34,150 bases of DNA. Origin: a bacterium (GTDB lineage: Bacteria; UBP6; JAFGXH01). Within the stretch, counting starts at the first letter, position 1. The number at the start of each line of letters is the position of its first letter. The position numbers and the translations under genes were made by a program. Location: contig JAFGXH010000353.1 of NCBI GenBank assembly GCA_016936735.1, positions 1 to 34,150 on the forward strand, written 5' to 3'. The notes beneath the pieces are model-generated. The model was given only the letters and a program-made list of their open reading frames with translations, made no database searches and was not told the origin of the DNA. This document shows positions 27,201 to 32,917 of the stretch, one piece after another.

Positions 27201-28816
27201 GATTCATCATCAATTGCATCTGCTTTTTGAGCAAGAATTTTGATATATTCATTCCAGCGATTACTTGTTTTACTTTTTTCAAGAAGAAAATTTAGTGCTG
27301 GAATGTGAGTTGCATCATGTTCCAATAGTTTTTTATAAAGCATTGTTGGGTCTTGATTTAATTGAGTAATACTCAACTCTATTAGCTCTTCATAAAGATT
27401 TACTATTTCAGAGAGATTTTTATCACTTTTCTGTTCAAGATAGTCTATATCACCCTTTAACATCTCCATTAAGGCACGCCATTTTGCACCATCACGATAT
27501 ATTTTTTTTAAAGACTCTTTTGCATCACTATTTTCAGGGTCTAATTTAAGAATAGCTTTATATGAGTCTGTTGCTTTAAATATATTTTGAGATGCCTCTG
27601 CAACATCTGCTATCTCTTGATGAATTTTGATCTGTTCCTGAATATTTTCAGTCTCTTTTAGATTTTTTGTTAAAATCTCCAACACTTTTCTTGAGTTTCC
27701 TGTAAATTTATAATACTCAAGATAGATATAGTCATATTTAAAATTATCTGGATCTAATCTTTGAGATTTTTTTGCAAATTTCTCTGCTTTTTCTAAATCA
27801 TCCATATATTCAGACGTAAACTCAACAATAAAATTTGTCAGAAATATCTGATAATCTTTAGTTAAATCTTTATCAGACATTGTTTCTGCTAAAGCCAAGA
27901 TATCTTTATGATGACCATTTTCAATAGCATAATCAACAGCATTTTTAAAAATCTCCTGATTATTTGGGTCTATGGATAATAGTTGTTCATAAATTTTAAA
28001 TCCACTTTTTGAAACAACTTTAGGATTTTTAAATAGCTCTTTTAGTAAAAGAGTATAGTTTGTATTGTTTGTTGATTTATAAAAATCCATAAGAGACTCA
28101 ATTAGGGTCTCGAATGTATTTGTTTCAATAAAAACACGATTCATTAAAAGAGGAATATCCTCATTTTCGGGATAAAGTCTTATTGCCTCTTTTAAATAAT
28201 ATTGTGATTTTTCAATATCATCAGAGTTTGTTAAATAAAGATTAGCTATATTTATACACATAACACTTTTTAGTGATGGATCCTCAATTTGAGCAAGCTT
28301 ATCCTCATAGTTTTTAACAATTTTTTCCCAATTCTCTTGTGCCATTAAAATATCTTCAACATACTCAGATATCTCTTCTGAATCTGGATTAATTTGAAGT
28401 GCAATATTAAAAAATTTGAGTGCAACAACTGAATCAAGAAGAATGTCTTTATTTAAAACACCTAACTGAGTATAAATTTCAGCCTTTTTTAAATCATCCT
28501 CAACAATAAGGACAAAATAGTCCATTAGTTGAAGAAGCTCTTTATATTTTCCAGCTGCTTGATAGTATTTTTTTAATTTTTCAAAATAGTTTTCTGTTTT
28601 GTAAAAATGAAAAAGTTTCTGTAAAACCGCCTCATAAAGCTCTTCAGGAAGGGAGTTTTGAACATCAAAGAGTTCTGAAAGTAAATGATATCTCTTTTGA
28701 AGAGAGATATTTTTCTCTGTTAAAAGCTGATGAAACAGTGGTATAATCTCTTTTGAGGAGAGTTTATCCAAAATTGGCTGAATTGTATCATGTTGTTTTA
28801 AAAGCTTTTTAATCAT
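17315..28816 (-). CDS. Giant TPR repeat protein with degenerate M48-like C-terminal domain
   Basis: One uninterrupted frame of 3833 codons encodes a protein of roughly 440 kDa. It has no signal peptide or membrane helix. From near the N-terminus to about residue 3520 it is built of helical pairs spaced like tetratricopeptide repeats, with the recurring 'YE.IL.LEP.N..A...L..IY...'. Examples are ATDSYKAILKLDPENSDAKESLKKIY and RAISYFKEILKLEPENLTVIERIESLY. At 34-38 residues each this allows on the order of 90-100 repeats, so it would be a very long superhelix. The last 310 residues are the domain shared with the TPR protein at 1790. The start is well supported: AAGGAGGGA lies 5 nt before the ATG, directly after the stop of the upstream TPR lipoprotein gene (12 bp gap), so the two form an operon. 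It is presumably a cytoplasmic scaffold; its partner is unknown. Confidence 0.9.
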   Translation of the reverse strand: MIKKLLKQHDTIQPILDKLSSKEIIPLFHQLLTEKNISLQKRYHLLSELFDVQNSLPEELYEAVLQKLFHFYKTENYFEKLKKYYQAAGKYKELLQLMDYFVLIVEDDLKKAEIYTQLGVLNKDILLDSVVALKFFNIALQINPDSEEISEYVEDILMAQENWEKIVKNYEDKLAQIEDPSLKSVMCINIANLYLTNSDDIEKSQYYLKEAIRLYPENEDIPLLMNRVFIETNTFETLIESLMDFYKSTNNTNYTLLLKELFKNPKVVSKSGFKIYEQLLSIDPNNQEIFKNAVDYAIENGHHKDILALAETMSDKDLTKDYQIFLTNFIVEFTSEYMDDLEKAEKFAKKSQRLDPDNFKYDYIYLEYYKFTGNSRKVLEILTKNLKETENIQEQIKIHQEIADVAEASQNIFKATDSYKAILKLDPENSDAKESLKKIYRDGAKWRALMEMLKGDIDYLEQKSDKNLSEIVNLYEELIELSITQLNQDPTMLYKKLLEHDATHIPALNFLLEKSKTSNRWNEYIKILAQKADAIDDESGKIEIFFEVAQAYIDHLKKPLEGAFYFEQILNIDPSNGDALDRLKQIYQQAQKPDKLYHVMLKEVFLSNSDDSKIELLISLYHFVEENIKREKALFIDVLEKILTIDSNNIFALQKILEFAEGEDDKVKQKDVLLHLYNLDPTADVILKLAKIFENLDSNDDAIKYYKEYLQYDKNSNIIEIVVLMLLKKRDFEEIDSLFTTLELWENYYQVIYRIIKECEELEIKKSYSLKAIAIAEVYISDESYLKNALLFYHNAFKDSIEIIDKLYQIYSLENNREEMYSLLGNKQQLISNIEERVQILNELSILYIEDKKFDECFQNEKGKFLLTMEISILDNLAEIAAELNNKVLLANTLIEILRVVENVDLKENLYNRVINIYNDLERYDDSKQLSFELIELKPEVEEYVNNIIDILELIDDYKSLNTAYEKKLKFLNSEEKITLLEKMALIALEKWSSSEDAAKYLEQIIEIDSTQLKTVNTLLKIYSTTKQYDSWIRVALLKSVLQQGKDKKETLSEIALCYLEEKNDLPKFIEYTEKSLLEYSDREYYETLLSILKKHSDLSFANLLISNLSKTEFKDLEKALFEHLLSVDFDKSTLQSLNYKYATLLDEKFADFEAAYNIKKGIYLKSLDNNELLNELELLSEKKADFQDLTATLLKLKDDVSEKMAKINILARLGKIYDIYLKEHKKAQSFYNQILQEDSENLTVLTALEKIYLDSKNYDMLFEILEKKYKLLKNHDEKIKNRIAVAKVKGLYFNKIDEALLDLDKIINIDETIIDAYLAKKEFYQLKDDKENILKILFRMEHQLKNSGEEFLKIVSEVVSIYTQMGNIDKAVEHYFESHDMLVGEYQSKLRERLFQLLDENSELLEKYSEEVIPFLTNRKLFEDLVTFYNILISKEDEISIKELYFKNILTIYESSLKNREKTLESLFPILLITKDVESTLSKISNSYQGVMDVDTLTSKLDSIADEKKEYSWMIYNEIGKIYENHQRDDSSEIFYLKAFYASPQQTELFEMLKELFEVKEDWEKLKDIVMFRAEAIEDDSFELLKTGASILLNKMDLKKEAAEVYERVFINLHENEIFTILREIYNSLESWEELAVLYQNAASFEEDGDKKKEYLNIGADLLFNRLQKPEKAVEILMLMIDLEPDNIEIYQKLEDIVKSTSDYQSLDNLFEKKLRYFTDDELIQNTLLERAVNSAVNLKNSEYAVQYLQKLLELNPYNENGLKYLEELAKDDSIVAEATTILEPIYEILGFWDKLVLLLERVENLIENEEAKKAFINKIINIYKDNLQQYEMSLKFAFTLFKKEPQNSDVLDTIYLLLDTTGNYSDFITVIDEILPSLENEVKFEILKHKLSISENYTENQPKSVEALLELIKLENENIEWYEKAAHYLESLENYTLLVDVLKEQVKYVDDIDGKIATLYRVAEIYKENLSMSKEAVEIYRSILEIDVNQAMIYDDLESILSVSDSSEIQKVVLLILENTYKTVSEWDRYTEILNKKLQFLQDENDKKELFLTIALTQIEYIGDFEAAFRNLVQAFIIDFSEITLGYLFKVSETLGNYEDLVTLLSELLPDIENVELQQLIHYKSGNIYFEFLGDMIKAKNSFLKLSNYREDYSVLKKLELIYQEEGAFAELESIYISLIPLMDSNDEKIDTYLKLAALQEELGKTLETKDSYKKLIELKPDHLHSLRALETLSLDNNRELVDIYKLILNAEIGEEERSSTLLKLAKIYKKESNNESESLWKETLELGIDKKEAFIELIEYYGKNENWDLLAEYYENYLSEFAGEIEEPQLISHFEKLANIYYREDKLNMPSFALQNYQKILEVEPTHILSLMRMKEIYRKFDSLDEQFETIRQLIQVLEQGLEEEEQKFEDSYIISQMNLLNLPIKKTLLAYYDEFASLLFENSAFEEMIQISIKHLEANPKNSIVIDRLEQVYEQLEMFDELIYILEEKRSILSEQTEIISTYEKMAEISLDKLSSPDRAISYFKEILKLEPENLTVIERIESLYESLTEWDELVSILKLKIDAIENKLPVYEKIVTVIIENSADYEEGFSFFEKAYSLYPNEDSLIDLFYQLASVSMLWERFIKSAERILPLTTENSIRDNLLFKVAEVYRDELNLAEYSIKTYQLLSSYQPENKEIYLKLEELFLLINQWEELAKVYEKLISLEEDSGLQREYYYKLGVHFEANINSIERTAKLYEKMIQTYPEELEALDNLERIYSDIEDFNSLVKIYKHKISVFDDLDLQIELYQKIATIAEEKNNISLKIEAYNEILKRDPNSAEAYSILEEYYQSKNSTEDLLIVYNHLIEQNSSFKIDSIIKKAEILKRDETELNSAIELYRSVLEEYEPNNSIAFKALEEIYENSGEWELLVSLYKMVLDQEDNQEQRVLYLNRVALIYLDKLSLNDEAKEYFEYSLSENPVEEVAVDGLMRIFKTQQQWDDAIDLLSSVAAGTSDPNQAAEAYYEIGRIYLDEMDDLYQAQGAFEQAVQSRFDHADALRMLKDIAYKEEDYANVVNYLDRLKECVDEDEKVSIGNELGVLYYEKLEDTSSSISYFEESLELKPTKTSTEYLSKLYFESEMFDSLSSLYEKYSSLILKSEEIPQEVHYYRDAFANRYLKNSPAKVFELSEKSFNLNRVYRENLELLTDVSFELKKYETVISASKQYLVHYFDSCESNEIGSLYVKLGVAYAGVENFELSNRYFNRALSVDEYNIDALKYAIDAYKQGAQWHKVIEYYNKMIQKITSQEEIIKINYEMGLIYKNELQSYSQALSHFEKVISMGLKNIELLTHMYEIYSKTANYPNMISVLEEQLKLETSEDSAAKICYTLADLYYAKLNNPQKSVSYLLKVLSLNYRNTKVLSAIEQILEGAKAFKDLEEVYKKVYSTLGEQDAELKTYLLEKLGVIYKDIIQDFVKAVEVYETLGQLHPNQQKYYQILIDFYERIPQFYDKAIALHKAKVKQNAKNSTDSIHSLIKLYNEKKLYDKIYCYSAFLFQIGAAHEDEREFYNGYKSATLRRLEQPVGKNIFEKYLNHNHLNKDVSKIMEGVQTIASESLCDKKMKDMKDIDPKKDGLDPNTRFYKLAEYVMQNLGVTGLDFYHIKNNHKGLKFDSAISSSGFFGKGNKSDFFLVGTDMLVDRDEAEAGFYLAKYITLALPEFYMIQMATSAGTTVQEVYQTLESLNNSSIVTKLPKLQKDLKKSLPADVALTLETASKGGVNINLWLKGAEFTANRVALLFCGDVNSAIKVIKEDQNRLSGASVQEKIDDILEFSISDQYLSLRESLGISIKVK

Positions 28817-28828
28817 AAAAATCCCTCC

Positions 28829-29848
28829 TTATTTTTGACGATTCAATTCTTCTTGTTTTTTTATTCTAATAATTTCATCTAATTGATCCATTTGTTCTCT
28901 AGCCTCTTTTGCTTGAGCTCCTGTTGGGCTTAATTGAATAAATCTCTCTATCATTTTTCTAGCATCCTCATACTCCTCTAATAGGTAGTGAGTCATTGAG
29001 AGATTATATGCAGACTCTTTAAGAGCAGGATCTTTTTTTAAAGCAAGTTGAAATTGATTTTTTGCCTCACTAAGAAATGCTGTTTTTTTACCATTAGCAT
29101 CATCTCTATCCTGTTCTAATTGACTCTTTTTTGACTCTTCATCTTTTGATAATTTTTTCTTTTTCTTAACTTTTTCATCAATTTCAGTTAAATCTGTTTT
29201 TGCTTTTTTCTCTTTTAAGTAAAAATCATTTCCTATTTGGAAAAGAACTGTACCTAATTTTGATAAAACGACAGGATCTTGATTATATTTTACAGCCTCT
29301 TTTAGTATTTTTTGAGCCTGCTCAATATTATTCATTCTTAGAAGGGAATCTCCAAGAAGACCATAAACACTGCTATTATTGTTGTTTATTTCTAATGTTT
29401 TTTGAAACCACTTTACAGCCTCTTCAAAATCATTTTTTGTATAAAATGCTTTTCCTAAATAGAAAAAAACTTTGTCATTTTTTGTTACTGTTGTAAATGG
29501 TTTAAGAACTTTTATTGCTCCATCACCCTCATTTTTTTGAATAAATAGATCTGCAAGATATATTGCAGCCTCTTCATGCATTGGTTTTAACATCAATACT
29601 TTAGAAAGAGATTCAATTGCTTGATCTGTTTTTTTTTGCTGAATACTTAATAGTGCATAATAGTAGTGTGGATCTGGATTTTTAGGATCCTTCTCAATGG
29701 CTGATTTAAAATGAATTCCAGCCTCCATGTATTGACCCGAGCGAAGAAACTGAATTCCTTTACCTAAATCTCTCTTTGCAGCAACCTTATCATGGTCACA
29801 ACCAGAGAGTATAAAAATCGTTAAAAGTAGCAGAAAAAAATATCTCAT
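28829..29848 (-). CDS. TPR lipoprotein
   Basis: This lipoprotein has 339 residues. The signal peptide MRYFFLLLLTIFILSGC has a good lipobox (LSGC, Cys17). The mature part has about five TPR units (30-210, for example GIHFKSAIEKDPKNPDPHYYYALL, AIESLSKVLMLKPMHEEAAIYLADLF and AVKWFQKTLEINNNNSSVYGLLG). A Lys/Glu/Asp-rich, probably coiled-coil insertion lies at about 215-262. One or two further TPRs end it (FQLALKKDPALKESAYNLSMTHYLLEEYEDA). It is anchored on the periplasmic face of a membrane, like the TPR lipoproteins PilF and NlpI that act as assembly adaptors, but it is not clearly either. AGGGG lies 4 nt before the ATG. The giant TPR gene follows after 12 bp, so the pair should be co-expressed. 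Confidence 0.85.
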   Translation of the reverse strand: MRYFFLLLLTIFILSGCDHDKVAAKRDLGKGIQFLRSGQYMEAGIHFKSAIEKDPKNPDPHYYYALLSIQQKKTDQAIESLSKVLMLKPMHEEAAIYLADLFIQKNEGDGAIKVLKPFTTVTKNDKVFFYLGKAFYTKNDFEEAVKWFQKTLEINNNNSSVYGLLGDSLLRMNNIEQAQKILKEAVKYNQDPVVLSKLGTVLFQIGNDFYLKEKKAKTDLTEIDEKVKKKKKLSKDEESKKSQLEQDRDDANGKKTAFLSEAKNQFQLALKKDPALKESAYNLSMTHYLLEEYEDARKMIERFIQLSPTGAQAKEAREQMDQLDEIIRIKKQEELNRQK

Positions 29849-29875
29849 TACACCCCTAAATCATAATCAATTTTG

Positions 29876-29904
29876 ATGATACATTATTTTAATTCTATTT
29901 GCAA
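29876..29904 (-). promoter_or_regulatory. Candidate promoter of the TPR lipoprotein-giant TPR operon
   Basis: On the minus strand, -35 TTGCAA (29899-29904, 4 of 6) and -10 TATCAT (29876-29881, 5 of 6) are 17 nt apart. The leader to the ATG at 29848 would be about 20 nt. Confidence 0.5.
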
Positions 29905-29985
29905 TTTTCAAAATAAAAATTCTCTTAATTTTTAGTTTTTTTAAACAAAAATTTAGTTTTTTATGATTCTTGATATTTTAAAATC

Positions 29986-30013
29986 TTTTCAGATCCAATA
30001 TTTGTTTTATAAT
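29986..30013 (+). promoter_or_regulatory. Candidate promoter of pheT
   Basis: A perfect -10 TATAAT (30008-30013) has a poor -35 TTTTCA (29986-29991) 16 nt upstream. The leader of about 45 nt contains the palindrome at 30039-30052. Confidence 0.45.
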
Positions 30014-30038
30014 ATTGAAAAAAAACTCTCTTTGTGTT

Positions 30039-30052
30039 AAAAGTTAACTTTT
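30039..30052. repeat. 14-bp perfect palindrome in the pheT leader
   Basis: AAAAGTTAACTTTT is self-complementary over its full length. It lies between the predicted transcription start and the ribosome site (GAGGG) of pheT. It is too short for a T-box and has no leader peptide. An operator role is possible but unproven. Confidence 0.4.
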
Positions 30053-30065
30053 TATAGAGGGTTTC

Positions 30066-32483
30066 ATGTGGATTTCATTAAACTGGATTAAAAAATTGGC
30101 TGATATTCCTCAACTCTCATCCTCTGAGTTGGTGAAAAAAATAACAATGAGTATTGCAGAGGTTGAGGGGGTAAAAGAGTCTCATCCTCATCTTGAGAAT
30201 ATTGTGACTGCTAAAATTCTTGAAATAGAGAAAATTCCAGAAACAGAGCATCTTCAAGTAACAAAAGTTACAGATGGAGTTGAAACACTTCAAGTTGTAT
30301 GTGGTGCACCAAATATTGAGGTTGGAGATATTGTTCCTTTGGCTAAAATAGGGGCTGAATTACCATCAGAGGGAGAGTCTAAATTTGTTATAAAAAAAGG
30401 GAGACTTAAAGGTGTTGACTCATTTGGAATGTTATGCTCTGCAAGAGAGTTAAAACTTTCTAATGATCATGGTGGAATTCTAAAACTTGATAAAAACACT
30501 CCTCTTGGAACAAAACTATCTCAATTAAGAGATGAGGGGGATATTTTATTTGAGATTGATAATAAATCTATAACACATCGTCCAGATTTATGGGGACATC
30601 TTGGTTTTGCAAGAGAGATAGCTGCAATAACAGATGGAAAATTGAAACAATCTGACTATGCAGATTTTTTAACCCCCTACAAAAAAAATGATAAAATCCT
30701 AAATATAACAATAGAACAACCTCAAAGCTGTAGAAGATATAGTGGCGTTGTTGTGGATAATGTTGTTGTTAAAGAGTCATCTCCAGAGATTCAAAAGGCT
30801 CTTCTCTCTGTTGGATTAACTCCAATAAATAATATTGTTGATATAACAAACTATGTTATGCTTCAGCTTGGTCAACCAATGCATGCTTTTGATACTCAAA
30901 AGTTAGACTCATTAGATATAAATGTTCGTTTTGCAAACTCTGGTGAGAAAATTGTTGCTCTTGATGGAAAAGAGTACTCTCTTTCTGATGCAGATTTAGT
31001 TATTGCTGATAATAAAAAGGCTATTGCAATTGCAGGTGTTATGGGTGGAGAAGAGACAAAAATCTCTGAAACAACAAAAACAATTCTTTTTGAATCTGCC
31101 AATTTTCATGCAGCAACAATCAGAAGAGCAGCAAATAGACTTGGAATAAGAACCGATTCATCTAATAGATTTGAAAAATCTTTAGATCCTCAAAACACTA
31201 TTGAGGCTTTAAATTTAGCATGTAAAATGTTATTAGACTCCTCTCCTGAAGCTAAAATATTAGGTTCTGTTGAGGATGTTTTCCCAACTCCTCTTGATGA
31301 AATAAAAATTGATATAACAACTGACTATATATGCAAAAATTTAGGAGTAACTCTATCAAATGAGTTTATTGAGAAAACATTAACATCACTATCTTTTGAG
31401 ATACTAAAAAAAGATGGCAATAGTTTAACATTAAAAGTTCCATCTTTTAGAGCAACAAAAGATGTCTCTATTGCAGCAGATATTGTTGAGGAGATTGGTA
31501 GAGTTTTTGGTTATGATAATATTCCAGATACCCCTTTTCTTGCAGAGGTAAAACCACCAAAATATAATAAAGAGCGTCTTTTTGAAAGAGAGATTAAAAA
31601 TCTTTTTGTAAATAGATATGGTTTTGATGAGATTTACAGTTACTCTTTTGTATCAGAATCATCAATTGAGAAATGGGGTGACTCTCCTGAAAGATATTTA
31701 GGTTTAAAAAATGCTCTATCACAAGAGTATACAAAAATCAGAAGGGACCTTTATATCTCTGCTCTTCATGCAGTTCAAGTGAATCAAAAAAATTTCTCAG
31801 AGTTCCGTTTTTTTGAAGTTGGACGTGGTTATATTTTAGAGAATAAAGATAGTGATAATTTAGCATCAGAGGAGCGTTTTATAATGGCAACAGCTGTTAC
31901 AACCGATTCTCAAAGGGCAACTGATATATTTTATGAGTTTAAAGATACTCTCCAAGATCTATTTTTAACTTTTGGAGTTACAGGAATTCAGGAGTTTATT
32001 CCTCAAAATATACCAAGTTTTTCACATCCTCATCGCTATTTAACATTTAAAAGGGGAAAAGAGATTTTTGCAACAATATCTGAAATTCATCCTAAAATGG
32101 CAAATAGATTTGATATTTCTGGAAGAGTTATAACTCTTGAAATCAATCAAAAAGCTCTATTTGAAGCTAAGAAGACTATTAAAAAGTTTGAAGATATAGC
32201 AAAATATCCTGAAACACTTCTTGAACTAACTGTTTTAGCCTCTGAAAGAGATTATGTTGACTCAATTATACAGATTGCTAAAAAGGGTGGTAAAAAACTT
32301 ATTAAAAATGTTGAACTCCTTACTGTTTATAAAGGAAATCCTATTCCTGAAGGTAAAAAGGCTGTTTCTTTTAAAATTACCCTTGGTTTACCTGATAGAA
32401 CTCTTAAAACTGATGAGATTAATTCAACATTTCAATCAATTATTGCTGATCTTGATAAAAATGGTTTCTCTCTAAGAAAATAG
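30066..32483 (+). CDS. pheT: Phenylalanine--tRNA ligase beta subunit
   Basis: This 805-residue protein is full length for the bacterial beta chain, which with the alpha chain (PheS) forms the heterotetramer charging tRNA-Phe. In order it has: N-terminal MWISLNWIKKLADI; the EMAP/OB-fold tRNA-binding domain at about 40-150 (VTDGVETLQVVCGAPNIEVGDIVPLAKIGAELP); and the B1 segment EIDNKSITHRPDLWGHLGFAREIAAI. The B3/B4 editing region carries VDITNYVMLQLGQPMHAFD, IAGVMGG and RRAANRLGIRTDSSNRFEKSLDP. B5 follows with EEIGRVFGYDNIP, then the catalytic-like module with FEVGRGY, and last the anticodon-binding FDX-ACB domain at about 710-805 (ending NSTFQSIIADLDKNGFSLRK). GAGGG lies 4 nt before the ATG. 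Unusually, pheS is not adjacent: the upstream neighbour is divergent and unrelated. Confidence 0.97.
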   Translation: MWISLNWIKKLADIPQLSSSELVKKITMSIAEVEGVKESHPHLENIVTAKILEIEKIPETEHLQVTKVTDGVETLQVVCGAPNIEVGDIVPLAKIGAELPSEGESKFVIKKGRLKGVDSFGMLCSARELKLSNDHGGILKLDKNTPLGTKLSQLRDEGDILFEIDNKSITHRPDLWGHLGFAREIAAITDGKLKQSDYADFLTPYKKNDKILNITIEQPQSCRRYSGVVVDNVVVKESSPEIQKALLSVGLTPINNIVDITNYVMLQLGQPMHAFDTQKLDSLDINVRFANSGEKIVALDGKEYSLSDADLVIADNKKAIAIAGVMGGEETKISETTKTILFESANFHAATIRRAANRLGIRTDSSNRFEKSLDPQNTIEALNLACKMLLDSSPEAKILGSVEDVFPTPLDEIKIDITTDYICKNLGVTLSNEFIEKTLTSLSFEILKKDGNSLTLKVPSFRATKDVSIAADIVEEIGRVFGYDNIPDTPFLAEVKPPKYNKERLFEREIKNLFVNRYGFDEIYSYSFVSESSIEKWGDSPERYLGLKNALSQEYTKIRRDLYISALHAVQVNQKNFSEFRFFEVGRGYILENKDSDNLASEERFIMATAVTTDSQRATDIFYEFKDTLQDLFLTFGVTGIQEFIPQNIPSFSHPHRYLTFKRGKEIFATISEIHPKMANRFDISGRVITLEINQKALFEAKKTIKKFEDIAKYPETLLELTVLASERDYVDSIIQIAKKGGKKLIKNVELLTVYKGNPIPEGKKAVSFKITLGLPDRTLKTDEINSTFQSIIADLDKNGFSLRK

Positions 32484-32587
32484 AGCTTTACTAATAATAT
32501 CAATCATTGATAATTAAATTGCCATTATTAAAATAAAAAATTTGTGATGCTTTCAGTGGATTAGATTTCAATAGGCTCAACCACCTT

Positions 32588-32623
32588 GTATACTGTTCAT
32601 TAAAAAAGATATGAACAGTATAC
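32588..32623. repeat. 13-bp perfect inverted repeat in a possible REP-like element
   Basis: GTATACTGTTCAT and ATGAACAGTATAC are exact reverse complements around a 10-nt A-rich loop. The left flank reads AGGCTCAACCACC and the right flank TTCAGTGTAGTGAAAG. No T-run follows on either strand, so it is not a standard terminator. Confidence 0.7.
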
Positions 32624-32695
32624 TACTTCAGTGTAGTGAAAGTTTCAATTGATATATTTAGTATGTAAAATTATTTTAATGGCTCTATAACTGTA

Positions 32696-32730
32696 GAAAT
32701 GCTTCGGGAAATTTTTTCCCATGCCATTTC
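32696..32730. repeat. Imperfect palindrome (GAAATG...GGGAAA TTT TTTCCC...CATTTC)
   Basis: The arms GAAATG/CATTTC and GGGAAA/TTTCCC pair perfectly. They are separated by a four-base internal mismatch (CTTC opposite ATGC) and closed by a TTT loop. It could form a hairpin in RNA or DNA. Confidence 0.5.
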
Positions 32731-32917
32731 AATTTTACATTTACTAGCATAAATTAAATATTAGATGATTATCAAAAATTTTTAAGAGTCTCTTTTTATA
32801 GACTAAAGGTTTTGATTTATTTATGGTAATCAATTATACAAAATTAATATCATCTAATTTTTCATTTTTTCTAAAGGAACAAAATTCCTACTATTTTTTT
32901 TATGTTTAAATTGTATT

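Larger units (their letters stand above)
32484..32917. other. Convergent gap carrying several palindromes
   Basis: These 434 bp without a gene lie between the ends of pheT and tsaD. They hold TATCAATCATTGATA (32498-32512), the long perfect inverted repeat at 32588-32623, the imperfect stem at 32696-32730, and AGGAA-5 nt-TTCCT before a T-rich run (32875-32898). The last could be a weak plus-strand terminator but is about 390 nt past pheT. No frame gives a credible protein. Confidence 0.6.

Noticed and set aside
17315-28816. Possibility that the 11.5 kb TPR gene is several genes fused by error
   Set aside because: The frame is continuous, the repeat style is uniform throughout, and only the first ATG has a strong ribosome site among the positions I checked. 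I found no internal signal peptide or domain boundary before the C-terminal cap.
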